A stretch of DNA of 64,000 nucleotides from positions 124,001-188,000 of the forward strand of contig CAZLZO010000001.1 in assembly GCA_964564025.1 (NCBI GenBank), in the 5' to 3' direction. The DNA comes from DRYM01 sp964564025. Lineage in GTDB: Archaea; Thermoproteota; Thermoprotei_A; EX4484-217-1. Shown in pieces: positions 8,363-17,426 of this stretch (position 1 is the first letter of the stretch; every line of letters begins with the position of its first letter). The notes below the pieces were generated by a model that was given only the letters and a program-made list of their open reading frames with translations, did not search any database and was not told where the DNA came from. A program made the translations under genes and the position numbers.

Positions 8363-9036
8363 GCTCCGCTTTGAAAACACTATTAGACCTCATAATAACT
8401 ATACAAATACTTACAGCTACTGGTGCTTTAGCTCCGGGCCCTCTCTTCGTAGCAAACTTGGTTTTCGGATCTAAGGAGGGTTGGAAAGCTGGTTTAAAGA
8501 TGTCTATAGGACATACTCTTGTCGAATTCCCATTGTTTATAATGATAGCTTTCGGAATACTTTCTGCAATAACTGTAGGCGGGTTTACAACCACGTTAGG
8601 GGTTCTTGGAGGAGTAACTATGATAGCTTTCGGAATACTTGAGCTTATCGATTCTATTAGAGCTAGGAAAAAAAGTAGTAATCTAAATAATTCATTTCTT
8701 GGTAAATTCGGGAAAAAAGGAGCACTTCTTATGGGTGCAGCTCTTTCAGCGTTTAACCCTTTCTTTATCTTATGGTGGATACTTATCGGTTCAACATTCA
8801 TTTACGCATCAATTAAAATTTTATCATACACCTTACTTCCATTGATCTATATTACACACGTATGGATGGATTATGTTTGGCTCATATTTACTGCTCATTT
8901 ATCATATGTTGGAAAAAATGTTTTGAAGGAGGAAAGGTACCGCTATTTTGTAGGTGCTTTAGGATTGATTCTAATACTTTTCGGGCTAAACTTTCTCTTT
9001 AAGTCTCTCCTTGGGTTTTCTCTTCTTCCTCTTTGA
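8359..9036 (+). CDS. LysE/RhtB-family amino-acid exporter-like membrane protein
   Basis: About six hydrophobic helices in 225 residues. The LysE-family signature is present at the N-terminus (GALAPGPLFVANL, then GWKAGLKMSIGHTLVEFP), with a mid-protein NPFFILWW matching the family's second conserved segment. Family members export amino acids or small metabolites; the substrate is unknown here. The GTG start overlaps the TGA of the HD gene, so it is probably translated by coupling. The 3' end overlaps the convergent RHH gene by 38 bases, an antisense arrangement. Confidence 0.82.
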   Translation: MSSALKTLLDLIITIQILTATGALAPGPLFVANLVFGSKEGWKAGLKMSIGHTLVEFPLFIMIAFGILSAITVGGFTTTLGVLGGVTMIAFGILELIDSIRARKKSSNLNNSFLGKFGKKGALLMGAALSAFNPFFILWWILIGSTFIYASIKILSYTLLPLIYITHVWMDYVWLIFTAHLSYVGKNVLKEERYRYFVGALGLILILFGLNFLFKSLLGFSLLPL

Positions 9037-9517
9037 GCTGCTCAATTTTCTTTACAAACTTCATTTTAGATAAAGTTTTCAATTTAGGTATGTGCTTAGG
9101 TAAAACTACTTTATCTACGAAAACTATTGAAACTACTTTCTTGTCAAAAAGATCCCAATTAACTGATTTATCTATGATGAGTTTTCTAATATTCCTAAAT
9201 CTAATCTTTCCCTCTAACGTTTCCAAGTCCTCTTTAGTTATAGTAATTTCTTCAAGATCACTAACTGTCGTTACTTTCATTGTTGCTTCAACGCCTTCCT
9301 TAACTTTATGTGCAAATTCAATAGGGCCTTCAGCTAATGAGAGAAATGCTCGAAGAGCTTCATTAATTATTTCGCCTACTGATTCTCCGATGCTTTTTGC
9401 AAGAGCTGATGCTTTAGCGTAGAGTTCTTCATCAATATTCCTAATCGTAATAGTCTTCTTCTTAGCCTTACCCTCTTCTTTACCTTCTCCAGCATTTTTC
9501 TCTGACACCTCTGTCAC
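8999..9517 (-). CDS. ribbon-helix-helix (CopG-like) domain protein
   Basis: A 172-residue protein with a Lys/Glu-rich N-terminal tail, then a predicted RHH DNA-binding segment at residues 22-60 (KTITIRNIDEELYAKASALAK, read in two parts, then GESVGEIINEALRAFL). The C-terminal 100 residues are alternating beta-like and charged, with no family I recognise. It may be a transcriptional regulator of unknown target. A TATA-like TTTATATTA on the minus strand lies at about 9540-9550. Convergent with and overlapping the LysE-like gene. Confidence 0.72.
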   Translation of the reverse strand: MTEVSEKNAGEGKEEGKAKKKTITIRNIDEELYAKASALAKSIGESVGEIINEALRAFLSLAEGPIEFAHKVKEGVEATMKVTTVSDLEEITITKEDLETLEGKIRFRNIRKLIIDKSVNWDLFDKKVVSIVFVDKVVLPKHIPKLKTLSKMKFVKKIEQLKEEEEKTQGET

Positions 9518-9669
9518 CTAAGTAATACTTGTAACACATATAATATAAATTTTTCTAGCAACACAGCCGAATTCGTTGAAGCACACATTAAAGAAAGCCT
9601 TAAAACTCAGTAGTTTTAGTTATTTGTTTCGAAGGAAGCCGGGTCGTCTAGCGGTCAAGGATGCGGGGC

Positions 9670-9698
9670 ACCGTCGGCCTCAGGGCCGATGGCCCGAC
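9670..9698 (+). other. tRNA intron 1 (29 bases, position 32/33)
   Basis: The bulge-helix-bulge is explicit. Exon CGGG (9664-9667) pairs with intron CCCG (9693-9696); the 5' bulge is GCA (9668-9670) and the 3' bulge is ACT (9697-9699). Each is cut after its second base. The intron body is a 9-bp stem (9671-9679/9684-9692) closed by the tetraloop TCAG. The outer helix is weak, as in relaxed archaeal motifs. Position 32/33 is non-canonical. Confidence 0.8.
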
Positions 9699-9703
9699 TC
9701 TGG

Positions 9704-9719
9704 ACCGCCATGGGGAGTA
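9704..9719 (+). other. tRNA intron 2 (16 bases, canonical position 37/38)
   Basis: Central helix CTCT (bases 32-35 of the tRNA) pairs with GGAG (9714-9717). The bulges are GGA (9702-9704) and TAC (9718-9720). The outer helix is the full anticodon stem CGGGG/CCCCG, and a 2-bp inner helix closes a five-base loop. The outer helix becomes adjacent only once intron 1 is gone, suggesting that intron 1 is removed first. Confidence 0.75.
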
Positions 9720-9800
9720 CCCCCGTGACCGGGGTTCGAATCCCCGCCCGGCTACCATTCCACCACATTCTAACACTAATGTTAAAAATATAATGAGTTG

Positions 9801-11252
9801 TTAGATTTTAGGCAAATACGATAGATCTATTTTCTTCGGCTCGTAATTTGGCAATTTTCCTTCTAAGTACTCTTGATATCCTGAGAGGTCCAGTAGTCCG
9901 TGGCCGCTTAAGTTGAAGAGTATTGTTGCTTTTTCACCCCTTTTCTTAAGCTCCCTTGCTATGTCTATTGCTGCTTTTACTGCATGCGCCGATTCCGGTG
10001 CCGGAACTATACCCTCACATTTTGCAAAAAAGACTGCAGCTTCAAACACTTCTCTTTGATAATAAGCTATGGGCTTAACTATTCCATGATTCACGAGAAT
10101 GCTTAGCGATGGTGCTACGCCATGATATCTTAAACCTCCAGCATGTATTGGCGGAACCCTGTACTTATGACCCACAGTATGCATTTTAAGTAGCGGAGTT
10201 AGTTGACCTGTATCTCCATAGTCGTACCTATATTCTCCACGGGTCATTGTAGGTGAAGCTTTCGGTTCAACAGCTATAAATTCAATGTTTGATCTCCCCT
10301 TTAATTTATCTCTTACGAAGGGATACGAGAGTCCTGCAAAATTGCTTCCACCACCAACACATCCAATAACGTAATCTGGATATTCCCCTAACTCTTCCAT
10401 TTGCATTTTAGCTTCAAGACCGATTACCGTTTGGTGAAGCAATACATGGTTTAAAACGCTACCTAAGCAGTACCTGCTTTTCTCATCTCTTAAAACATCC
10501 TCTATGGCTTCACTAATAGCAATACCTAAGCTACCGGGGTTTTCAGGGTCTTCTTTGAGAATTTTTCTTCCAACTTCAGTATTACTACTTGGACTTGGAA
10601 ACACTTCTGCTCCATAAATTTCCATTAATATCCTACGGTATGGTTTTTGATCATAACTGTTACGTACCATGTAAACTCTAACTTTGACATTAAAAATAGC
10701 TCCAGCGAGAGATAAGGCACTACCCCATTGGCCAGCACCTGTTTCTGTAACTACTCTTTCAATACCTTCAAGCTTATTGTAGTATACCTGTGCTAAAGCA
10801 GTATTTACCTTGTGAGAACCTGTTGGAGTAACTCCTTCATATTTGAAGTATATTTTTGCCGGAGTATTGAGAGCTTCTTCAAGTCTTTTAGCCCTTATTA
10901 AAGGTGTAGGTCTTCCTATTTCGGCATAAATTAGTCTGACTTCCTCAGGTATTTTAATGTGGGTTTCTTGAGAAACCTCTTGGCGTACAAGTTCTTTTGC
11001 AAAAAGTCGTTCAAGCTTTGTTGGCTCAACAGGCTTATGTGTTTGAGGGTCGAGAGGTGGCGGAATAGGTTCTGGAAGGTCTGGGAGAATATTATACCAT
11101 TTGTTAGGTATGAGATCTGGTTTTAAAAGAGATTTTAGCTCATTTAAACCCATTGGCGCAAAATTTTCACCTAACCTCATAAAAAGATCTACACTATATT
11201 TAAGGAGTTTGCTAAATAGATGCTTTTGAAACACTATGCTTAATTTAACCAT
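9801..11252 (-). CDS. trpB2: tryptophan synthase beta chain, TrpB2 type
   Basis: PLP enzyme condensing indole or a related substrate with serine. The 483-residue length, the N-terminal extension PNKWYNILPDLPEP and the segment GRPTPLIRAKRLEE are typical of TrpB2 rather than the shorter TrpB1. The PLP lysine is in TGSHKVNTALAQ, the substrate loop in ETGAGQWGSALS, and the phosphate-binding glycines in GCVGGGSNFAG. No other trp genes are nearby, so it stands alone. An internal ATG at 11180 would give the more usual MRLGENFAPMG start, but ATATG about 27 bases before 11252 suits a leaderless transcript from the longer start. Confidence 0.93.
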   Translation of the reverse strand: MVKLSIVFQKHLFSKLLKYSVDLFMRLGENFAPMGLNELKSLLKPDLIPNKWYNILPDLPEPIPPPLDPQTHKPVEPTKLERLFAKELVRQEVSQETHIKIPEEVRLIYAEIGRPTPLIRAKRLEEALNTPAKIYFKYEGVTPTGSHKVNTALAQVYYNKLEGIERVVTETGAGQWGSALSLAGAIFNVKVRVYMVRNSYDQKPYRRILMEIYGAEVFPSPSSNTEVGRKILKEDPENPGSLGIAISEAIEDVLRDEKSRYCLGSVLNHVLLHQTVIGLEAKMQMEELGEYPDYVIGCVGGGSNFAGLSYPFVRDKLKGRSNIEFIAVEPKASPTMTRGEYRYDYGDTGQLTPLLKMHTVGHKYRVPPIHAGGLRYHGVAPSLSILVNHGIVKPIAYYQREVFEAAVFFAKCEGIVPAPESAHAVKAAIDIARELKKRGEKATILFNLSGHGLLDLSGYQEYLEGKLPNYEPKKIDLSYLPKI

Positions 11253-11308
11253 TAACTATATTGGGTTGAGCAATGAACATATAACAAACCTCAATTATTA
11301 CGTAAGTA

Positions 11309-12043
11309 ATGGGAAAAGCCATGGTTTACGTTGACGCTCACTGCCACCTCTATGAATTTAATGAACATGAAATCAAAAGTTTCTTAAAAAACACACTCGT
11401 AGCAGCCGTTTCAGATGACCTTGAATCTTCAATGATAACCATAAGATTATCGAAAAAATATAAGAACATTATTCCATGTATAGGTATTCATCCATGGGAA
11501 ATAAGTAATGCTTCATTAAATGATGTTTTAGAATTAGAGAAAGTAATCATAAAGTATGGTATAAAGTGTTTAGGTGAAGTAGGGTTAGATAGGAAATTTG
11601 TTCCAGAAACCATAGATAGGCAAAGAATGTTTTTCAACGAATTCCTGAGAATGGCTAGAGAATATAATTTATCAATGAACATTCACTCGGTAAATACGTG
11701 GAGAGAAGTTTACGAGTTACTTGTAAAAAACGATGTTGAAAAAGCTGTTTTCCATTGGTACACAGGCCCCCTTGATTTAATAGATGAAATAGTAAATGCG
11801 GGATATTACATTTCAATTAATCCTGCATATAGGATTCAGGAAAAGCATAGAATGGTAGTGGAATATGTGGACTTAGACTACATAGTTACTGAAAGCGATG
11901 GACCTTACGAGTATAAAGGTTTAAAACTTAATCCGCTAATGATAGATGAAACATTAAAGTACATTGCCCATGTAAAAGACTTAAACTTAAACCTTGTAAA
12001 AAGAATTGTGAGAAGGAATTTTGAAAAGGTCTTTTCAACATAA
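11309..12043 (+). CDS. TatD-family metal-dependent hydrolase
   Basis: Amidohydrolase-fold nuclease-like protein. Metal ligands visible are VDAHCHL at the N-terminus, GEVGLDRK (the bridging Glu), NIHSVN, FHWYTG and TESDGPY. The 244-residue length is normal. TatD proteins are described as DNases, but archaeal members lack firm functions. An ATG at 11321 is a possible alternative start just before the first strand. Transcribed away from trpB2 across a 56-base gap. Confidence 0.85.
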   Translation: MGKAMVYVDAHCHLYEFNEHEIKSFLKNTLVAAVSDDLESSMITIRLSKKYKNIIPCIGIHPWEISNASLNDVLELEKVIIKYGIKCLGEVGLDRKFVPETIDRQRMFFNEFLRMAREYNLSMNIHSVNTWREVYELLVKNDVEKAVFHWYTGPLDLIDEIVNAGYYISINPAYRIQEKHRMVVEYVDLDYIVTESDGPYEYKGLKLNPLMIDETLKYIAHVKDLNLNLVKRIVRRNFEKVFST

Positions 12044-12105
12044 GAAAGATTTTCAATAAGTAAAGAATTAAGGTTATTACTGATTTAAACTCTCTAGGTG
12101 TAATT

Positions 12106-12858
12106 ATGAGTGTAAAAGTGAAAATACTAGGACTTAATGGATCCCCTAGACCATATGGTGCAACATTTAAATTATTAAGAACTGCTTTAGAAACAGCTAA
12201 GAAATTAGGGGCAGATGTTGAAGAAATAAATCTTTACGAATATAGAATAAAGGATTGCATAGGATGCGTTTCAGATGAGCAACTAGCGTGCAGATATCCT
12301 TGCGTTATAAATGATGATATGAAGATAATTTATGATAAGATACTTGAATCCGATGGCGTAATTTTTGCTACACCGATATATTGGTACACACCATCAGGAA
12401 TTATGAAAAGGGTTATTGATAGGTTAACTGCTTTCGAAAATATGATCTTCGTTGATGGAAGAAGCTGGGTTGAAGGTAAAGTCGCGGGAGTAATAGCTGT
12501 TGGTAACGATAGCGGTGAGATACAGGTTATTTCGCTAATGTTCTCAATACTTAACTCAATGGGTTTCATAATACCTCCCTTTGCTTTAGCTTATCACGCT
12601 AGCGCAGATGATGTACTGAAAAATAGAAATGCAATTCTAGATGCAGCTAATGTTGGAAGATCCGTGGTCCTAATGGCAAGACTCATTAAAGAATTCAGAG
12701 ACGTATGGTATGATGTGAAGCTTGAAGAATGGATTCAAAGGGAGCTCATACGTAAGGTTGAAGAAGAAGCTGAAAGAATAAAGGCAAAAACATATAGTAA
12801 TAGAATGAAGATAATAACTAAACTTATGAAGGAGAAGGGTAGTGACAATAGCACATAA
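12106..12858 (+). CDS. NAD(P)H-dependent FMN reductase/iron-sulfur flavoprotein-like
   Basis: Flavodoxin-fold oxidoreductase. The FMN phosphate loop is LNGSPRPYGATFKLL at the N-terminus, and ATPIYWYTPSGIMKRVIDR follows. Four Cys lie close together, CIGC then CRYPC (Cx2C-x7-Cx3C), at the position where iron-sulfur flavoproteins bind their cluster; the spacing is not the classic one, so a cluster is only possible. The physiological partner is unknown. The 3' end overlaps the moxR start by 17 bases. Confidence 0.8.
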   Translation: MSVKVKILGLNGSPRPYGATFKLLRTALETAKKLGADVEEINLYEYRIKDCIGCVSDEQLACRYPCVINDDMKIIYDKILESDGVIFATPIYWYTPSGIMKRVIDRLTAFENMIFVDGRSWVEGKVAGVIAVGNDSGEIQVISLMFSILNSMGFIIPPFALAYHASADDVLKNRNAILDAANVGRSVVLMARLIKEFRDVWYDVKLEEWIQRELIRKVEEEAERIKAKTYSNRMKIITKLMKEKGSDNST

Positions 12859-13801
12859 AATATTCAATAAAATAATTAGCGAAGTTTCAAAGTACATTAT
12901 AGGTAGAGAGAAGGAATTAGAGTTACTTTTTGCAACATTACTCAGTAAAACACATATGCTAATAGAGGGTCCTCCAGGAACAGCTAAAACATTAATGGCT
13001 AAGCTTTTCGCTCAGTCATTGGGGCTAAGTTTTAAAAGAATACAGATGACACCTGACATGGTTCCTGCAGATATTGTTGGAGCAAAAATAATTGATCCGA
13101 AAACAGGAGAATTAAGAACAATCCTAGGTCCGATATTCGCAAACGTAATTTTAGTTGATGAGATTAATCGTGCTTCTCCTAGGACTCAGAGTGCTTTGTT
13201 GGAGGCTATGCAGGAAAGGCAAGTAACTATTGAGGGGGAAACACACAAACTACCAAAACCATTCACAGTAATAGCAACACAAAACCCATGGGAAACATCC
13301 GGTACTTTCCCATTGCCTGACACTCAACTTGATAGATTCGGCATAGCTATAGTAGTTAATTACCCTTCAGCTAAAGATGAGGAAAAAGTGGTGTTAAAAG
13401 ACCATGAACTTAAATCTGAGGAGCCTTCAGCAAGAAAAGTAGTGAACGGATCCATACTTCTTGAAGCAGTTAATGAGGCTTCTCAAATACATGTTGAAGA
13501 CAAAATAGTCAAATATATTGTTTCAATAGTTAGAGCAACAAGAAATCTTAGGGAAGTTACTTTAGGGGCTTCACCTAGGGCTTCAATAATGCTCTTACGT
13601 TACGCTAAAGCATTGGCCGCCATTAGAAATAGAGAGTATATTATCCCAGATGATGTAAAATATGTTGCACCATACGTATTATGGCATAGAATAATCCTTA
13701 ATCCATCAATTTATAGTAGTCTCACACCCATAGAATCATTTGAAGAGAAAGCAAGGCTTATACGAGAGAAAATTCTAAAGAAAATACCTGCTCCCTGGTA
13801 A
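12842..13801 (+). CDS. MoxR-family AAA+ ATPase
   Basis: Chaperone-like ATPase. Walker A is EGPPGTAKT, Walker B is VILVDEINRASPRTQ, and sensor 1 is VIATQNPWETSG, followed by FPLPDTQLDRF. All are typical of MoxR. Family members mature or assemble protein complexes and usually lie beside DUF58 and transglutaminase genes; here those are on the opposite strand immediately downstream (13816-17383), convergent rather than co-directional. Starts at GTG inside the previous gene. Confidence 0.92.
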   Translation: MTIAHKIFNKIISEVSKYIIGREKELELLFATLLSKTHMLIEGPPGTAKTLMAKLFAQSLGLSFKRIQMTPDMVPADIVGAKIIDPKTGELRTILGPIFANVILVDEINRASPRTQSALLEAMQERQVTIEGETHKLPKPFTVIATQNPWETSGTFPLPDTQLDRFGIAIVVNYPSAKDEEKVVLKDHELKSEEPSARKVVNGSILLEAVNEASQIHVEDKIVKYIVSIVRATRNLREVTLGASPRASIMLLRYAKALAAIRNREYIIPDDVKYVAPYVLWHRIILNPSIYSSLTPIESFEEKARLIREKILKKIPAPW

Positions 13802-13815
13802 ATTAATAGTTTTAC

Positions 13816-14418
13816 CTATTCAGTTTTAGCTAAAACCACTACGAGTAAGGCTGTAGAGAAACCAAGCATTGTAATAGGTGAAGTATAAACGTTAATTAAT
13901 GATGCTAAGTAAATTACAGCAGTAACAATTGCCGATAATAAGATCACAATGAAGGATGCTTTAGTTCTCTTATACGAAATAGAACATATAGTAGAAATAA
14001 GTATGCCTAGTGAAACAACCAATAATTCATCAAATTCGTAGAAATCCGCTATATTATAAACTAGGTAATTCTTAATGACAAATAATTCAATGCTAAATAA
14101 CTTATAACCTAATATTATAAAGTACGATAAAATGCTTAATAACGAATATATGCTTCCGAAAAATATGAGGGCTGATAGAATAAGAGATAAAATTATAATC
14201 AAAAATGTGTAGACGAAGTTCTTAACTATTGTAGCCAATAATGTAATTGTAAGTGCAGCTATTAATATTTGTTTTCCGGAGAACTTATTTAAAAAGACCA
14301 AGAGGTCAATTAGTGTTAATATAATTAAAGTTAGAAGCATGTTTTCATGAACACATTTGAATACTAAGTAAAGCAAGGGTATTTGGAATGAAAGTGTAAC
14401 TAAAATGTCTTCTCTCAT
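13816..14418 (-). CDS. multi-pass membrane protein of the DUF58/transglutaminase operon
   Basis: Unrecognised protein of about 200 residues made almost entirely of five or six hydrophobic helices. I start it at the ATG at 14418 (MREDILVTL), seven bases after the DUF58 gene stop; a longer frame to 14481 would overlap DUF58 by 56 bases. Last gene of the operon 17383-13816. Position suggests it forms part of the membrane complex with DUF58, the 87-residue protein and the transglutaminase-like protein. Confidence 0.6.
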   Translation of the reverse strand: MREDILVTLSFQIPLLYLVFKCVHENMLLTLIILTLIDLLVFLNKFSGKQILIAALTITLLATIVKNFVYTFLIIILSLILSALIFFGSIYSLLSILSYFIILGYKLFSIELFVIKNYLVYNIADFYEFDELLVVSLGILISTICSISYKRTKASFIVILLSAIVTAVIYLASLINVYTSPITMLGFSTALLVVVLAKTE

Positions 14419-14425
14419 AGATTTT

Positions 14426-15517
14426 TCACCGTAATAGGATTTTTCTAAGAATGTTTTCAACACTTTCTTTGAAGTTTTCAATTGATATGTAATTTAAGTT
14501 TGAAGGTTTTTTAGCAAAATATTTTTCACTTAATTCTAATTGCTTAAATAACTCATAACAGTTTGAGTATTCAGGAATAATTACTATGTTTTCTCTCCTT
14601 AACCGTTTTGAACCCTTGAATGTAGTAATGAGCAAGTCATAATTTTCAATTTTAGCAACTCTTCTTTTCAAAGCCTTATCTATATCTTCTACGTCTTCTA
14701 TTACCACTTCGTTAATTACTACCTTCCTTCCGATTTTAGAAAGTTCCATAAACAACCTGTAAAGAAAATACTTCATTATAGACAATGACTTTTCAGATAC
14801 CTCATAAGCTATATATGTAATAATTTTAAATGGTTTTCTAAAGACTTCAAGTTCAATTTTTTCTTTAGAAAAAACTTTAGATAATACTCCACTAGGCGAG
14901 AGAATAGACTTGTAAACTATATGCTTTAAACTATCGCCAAAAACGTATGGACGTGTATGGGAGAATGTAGGTGAAAAACCCTCAAATAGGATCTCACTTA
15001 CACCAGCAAATCGTCTTTTAGCATAGGAGATTTTGGGTTTAATAACCTTAACCGTTCTTGGCGCATCATACTCATATATGAACTTAAAAATTCCATTTTC
15101 CTCTTCAAAAATCACGACAAGGTTCTGCCATCGATGATCACCTAAAGTTAAAGGTTTTACCATATAACTAACCTCTAGTGTTTCTCCGCGGCTAATGCTG
15201 CTTTCAAAGAATGGTGCACCATTAATTACAATGGTAGTTGGTGGGGGAATATCGTATATTTTTATTTTACCTGGAGCTTCAGACTTCACAATAATATTTA
15301 CTAAAACATTCTCACCCAAACTCATAGTATCCTTAGAAACGTAAGATGTTATAGAGAGTTTAGGTTGATTTATCTTTGAAATTATTAAAAATGCTGTAAA
15401 GACTACTGACGAAGGAACTATAGATAATGGAGACGGAAGTAGTAGATAAAGTAGTATTGTAAGCAATGATGCTACGATTACTAGAAGTAACCCTTTAAGT
15501 GTGAGAATAGGCTTCAA
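14426..15517 (-). CDS. DUF58-domain membrane protein
   Basis: 363 residues: two N-terminal hydrophobic helices, then a beta-rich region (about 50-160), then the DUF58 core with HTRPYVFGDSLKHIVYKS at about 190-210, matching the family's RxYxxGDxxRxIxW pattern in weaker form. The C-terminal half may be VWA-like. DUF58 proteins occur with MoxR ATPases and transglutaminases in envelope-related loci. Two bases separate it from the next upstream gene, so it is co-transcribed. Confidence 0.8.
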   Translation of the reverse strand: MKPILTLKGLLLVIVASLLTILLYLLLPSPLSIVPSSVVFTAFLIISKINQPKLSITSYVSKDTMSLGENVLVNIIVKSEAPGKIKIYDIPPPTTIVINGAPFFESSISRGETLEVSYMVKPLTLGDHRWQNLVVIFEEENGIFKFIYEYDAPRTVKVIKPKISYAKRRFAGVSEILFEGFSPTFSHTRPYVFGDSLKHIVYKSILSPSGVLSKVFSKEKIELEVFRKPFKIITYIAYEVSEKSLSIMKYFLYRLFMELSKIGRKVVINEVVIEDVEDIDKALKRRVAKIENYDLLITTFKGSKRLRRENIVIIPEYSNCYELFKQLELSEKYFAKKPSNLNYISIENFKESVENILRKILLR

Positions 15518-15519
15518 AA

Positions 15520-15783
15520 CTACTTCACGCCTTTACATAGTTTAACTAAGTCATCGATGCATAACATTCTAATTAAGGGGCGAATAACGCCTCTTAGCAA
15601 TGGCGGGGTCTTCTCTAATACACAAATCTCTAATGCACTTCTTAGTGTAATGTTATTTAGTGTTTCTAAGTAATCAAGTGTGCAACGAGTTTTCCTCTTC
15701 ATTATTGTAAAAATAGCTACTATCATTATTGCAAGAATTATTACTAAAATACCCGCTTGTGTTAAAATATAGGACATTTCCAT
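15520..15783 (-). CDS. small single-pass membrane protein
   Basis: 87 residues with one strong N-terminal transmembrane helix (about residues 8-28), followed by KRKTR and a soluble tail containing four Cys. No family recognised. It sits between the transglutaminase-like gene and DUF58 with gaps of 10 and 2 bases, so it is most likely a component of the same membrane system. Confidence 0.6.
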   Translation of the reverse strand: MEMSYILTQAGILVIILAIMIVAIFTIMKRKTRCTLDYLETLNNITLRSALEICVLEKTPPLLRGVIRPLIRMLCIDDLVKLCKGVK

Positions 15784-15793
15784 AGGGTGTTTT

Positions 15794-17383
15794 TCACCTC
15801 ATTTTTAACGTTTCAACAATGTCTCTTAATTTCTTTTCCAACCAGTGTTTCCCTCCAAAACTTATTTCCTCGTAAATTTTAAGTGCTTTATCTAAAGCAT
15901 TAGATATTTCGGAGTCATGAAGCCTAGTTTTTATTTTTAATATGCTCTCTCTAGGTGTCTCATAGCTTTCCATGGATAATTTTAAATTACGAGCTAACTT
16001 TTCAATGTAATCTCTGAAGATATTTTTCCTTCTAGGTTTCATAATTTTTAAGAGATATGTTGAAATGTCTTTGTAAGAAAGCATAATTGCTGATGTTGAA
16101 ACAATGATTATATAACCTATTTCGTTAATGTTAAACGTTGAAGCCTTTTTCTCCACGGAAATCTCTTTTTCACTACTTAATTCCTCAAGTCTTTTAAGCC
16201 TCTCTAAACTAGGTTGTTTAATGGGGTTTCGAAGAGTTAAAACTATTCTATTAGGTCCCACTTTTGCGTGTTCAAAATCTAGTTGTGAAAAGACGTTTTC
16301 GATAGTTTTCTCGAATTCTGAATGCTCAATACCTACCATAGGTGTTGGATCGTAAGGTATCCATCCAGCATCAGGTATGTAAAGTTCAACCCAAGCGTGA
16401 CCTGAAGACCTAAATACGATCTGGCCACTACTTAATCTTTCACCTACGAAACCTATAACCACTCTAGCCGGAATACCTATTTCACGTAGAAGGAGAGCAG
16501 CGGCACTTGAATATGCAATACATGATCCTCTCCTGCTCTCAAAGAGGAAATAGTCTACAAAGTCCCTGTTTTTAGGAGGTTTCCCACTTACTTTTGAATA
16601 TTCCGTATTTTCCTCTAAGTATTTTTTGATGTAATCAAGTAATTCTTTTAAATTTTTATTTGCTGTTTCATTATATATTTTTCTTGCAAGCTCCTTAACC
16701 TTAGGGGAGCTCGAATATGTAGTTAAATTATACCATCTACTCATAGCAGGCTTTAAACGATTTACAATGTAGGATACATTAGTATTACCCATTATAAGTG
16801 GGGTGCTACTATAGGGATAGGGATCATCAAATGTTCCCATATAAACTACTTTAGTTAATGGAGTTTTCGACAAAAATATATCATGGTTTGGGTTAACATA
16901 TATTGTTGCATTAGACTCTATATCAAAAATACTAATAGGTATAAGTGCAGGTTGAGGTAGTGGAACAAGGTAAAAACCATTAACTTTAAAGTTTTTATAG
17001 AAAACAATTTCTATTTCGAACTCTTGAGGCTCATTGGAATATGCACTATAAGTTATTAGGAGGGATTTAAAGTATTTAGCGTAAAGTGTAAGATTGCCCG
17101 TAAACCATCCGGAACCATTATATATTTCTAACGAAAACATTCTCAGATATGTGGGACCGCTTGACGCTACAGCTATAATTTCTTTTGGAGCTTGTAAGCT
17201 AACTTCTGAAGGCCTTAATTCTAAGGTGATATTAGTTGTTGTTTGCCGCGCTGGCGTTTCTTCTTGAAGAAATATTCCGGGAAAAAGGGCTTCAATAGTA
17301 TAGCCTAATACTGAGTAGTTTAGTGAAATTTGTAAAGTTAATGTAAGAATTAATGCAGCAAGCACAATAAGTATCGCTCTCAT
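15794..17383 (-). CDS. membrane-anchored transglutaminase-like protein
   Basis: 529 residues. An N-terminal hydrophobic segment (1-25) places a large domain outside. The transglutaminase/protease core has its triad at Cys288 (RGSCIAYSS), His329 (SGHAWVEL) and Asp345 (YDPTP). A second helix near residue 420 is followed by a cytoplasmic tail resembling the DUF4129-type C-terminus of these proteins. It is the first gene of the operon that runs through DUF58 to 13816. Known relatives occur in MoxR-DUF58 loci; reaction and substrate are not known. Confidence 0.85.
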   Translation of the reverse strand: MRAILIVLAALILTLTLQISLNYSVLGYTIEALFPGIFLQEETPARQTTTNITLELRPSEVSLQAPKEIIAVASSGPTYLRMFSLEIYNGSGWFTGNLTLYAKYFKSLLITYSAYSNEPQEFEIEIVFYKNFKVNGFYLVPLPQPALIPISIFDIESNATIYVNPNHDIFLSKTPLTKVVYMGTFDDPYPYSSTPLIMGNTNVSYIVNRLKPAMSRWYNLTTYSSSPKVKELARKIYNETANKNLKELLDYIKKYLEENTEYSKVSGKPPKNRDFVDYFLFESRRGSCIAYSSAAALLLREIGIPARVVIGFVGERLSSGQIVFRSSGHAWVELYIPDAGWIPYDPTPMVGIEHSEFEKTIENVFSQLDFEHAKVGPNRIVLTLRNPIKQPSLERLKRLEELSSEKEISVEKKASTFNINEIGYIIIVSTSAIMLSYKDISTYLLKIMKPRRKNIFRDYIEKLARNLKLSMESYETPRESILKIKTRLHDSEISNALDKALKIYEEISFGGKHWLEKKLRDIVETLKMR

Positions 17384-17426
17384 ACTGTCTCCGCTGTTAA
17401 CTTATGTGTCTTTAGAGACACATATT

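Larger units (their letters stand above)
9637..9757 (+). tRNA. tRNA-Gln(CUG) with two introns, encoded CCA
   Basis: Acceptor stem AGCCGGG (9637-9643) pairs with CCCGGCT (9747-9753), discriminator A at 9754, and CCA is encoded at 9755-9757. D stem is 9646-9649/9659-9662. The T arm has stem CGGGG/CCCCG around TTCGAAT. Removing 9670-9698 and 9704-9719 gives a canonical 73-base tRNA: anticodon stem CGGGG/CCCCG, loop CTCTGGC, anticodon CUG, and a 4-base variable loop TGAC. Exons are 33, 5 and 35 bases. A TATA-like CTTAAAACT lies about 30-38 bases upstream. Splice sites were derived by hand from folding. Confidence 0.9.

Noticed and set aside
9705..9725. Reading the GGGG-AGTA-CCCC hairpin as a long variable arm of a class II tRNA
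   Set aside because: The anticodon CUG is Gln, which is class I, and without removing 16 bases the anticodon stem cannot pair. The bulge-helix-bulge interpretation explains every base.
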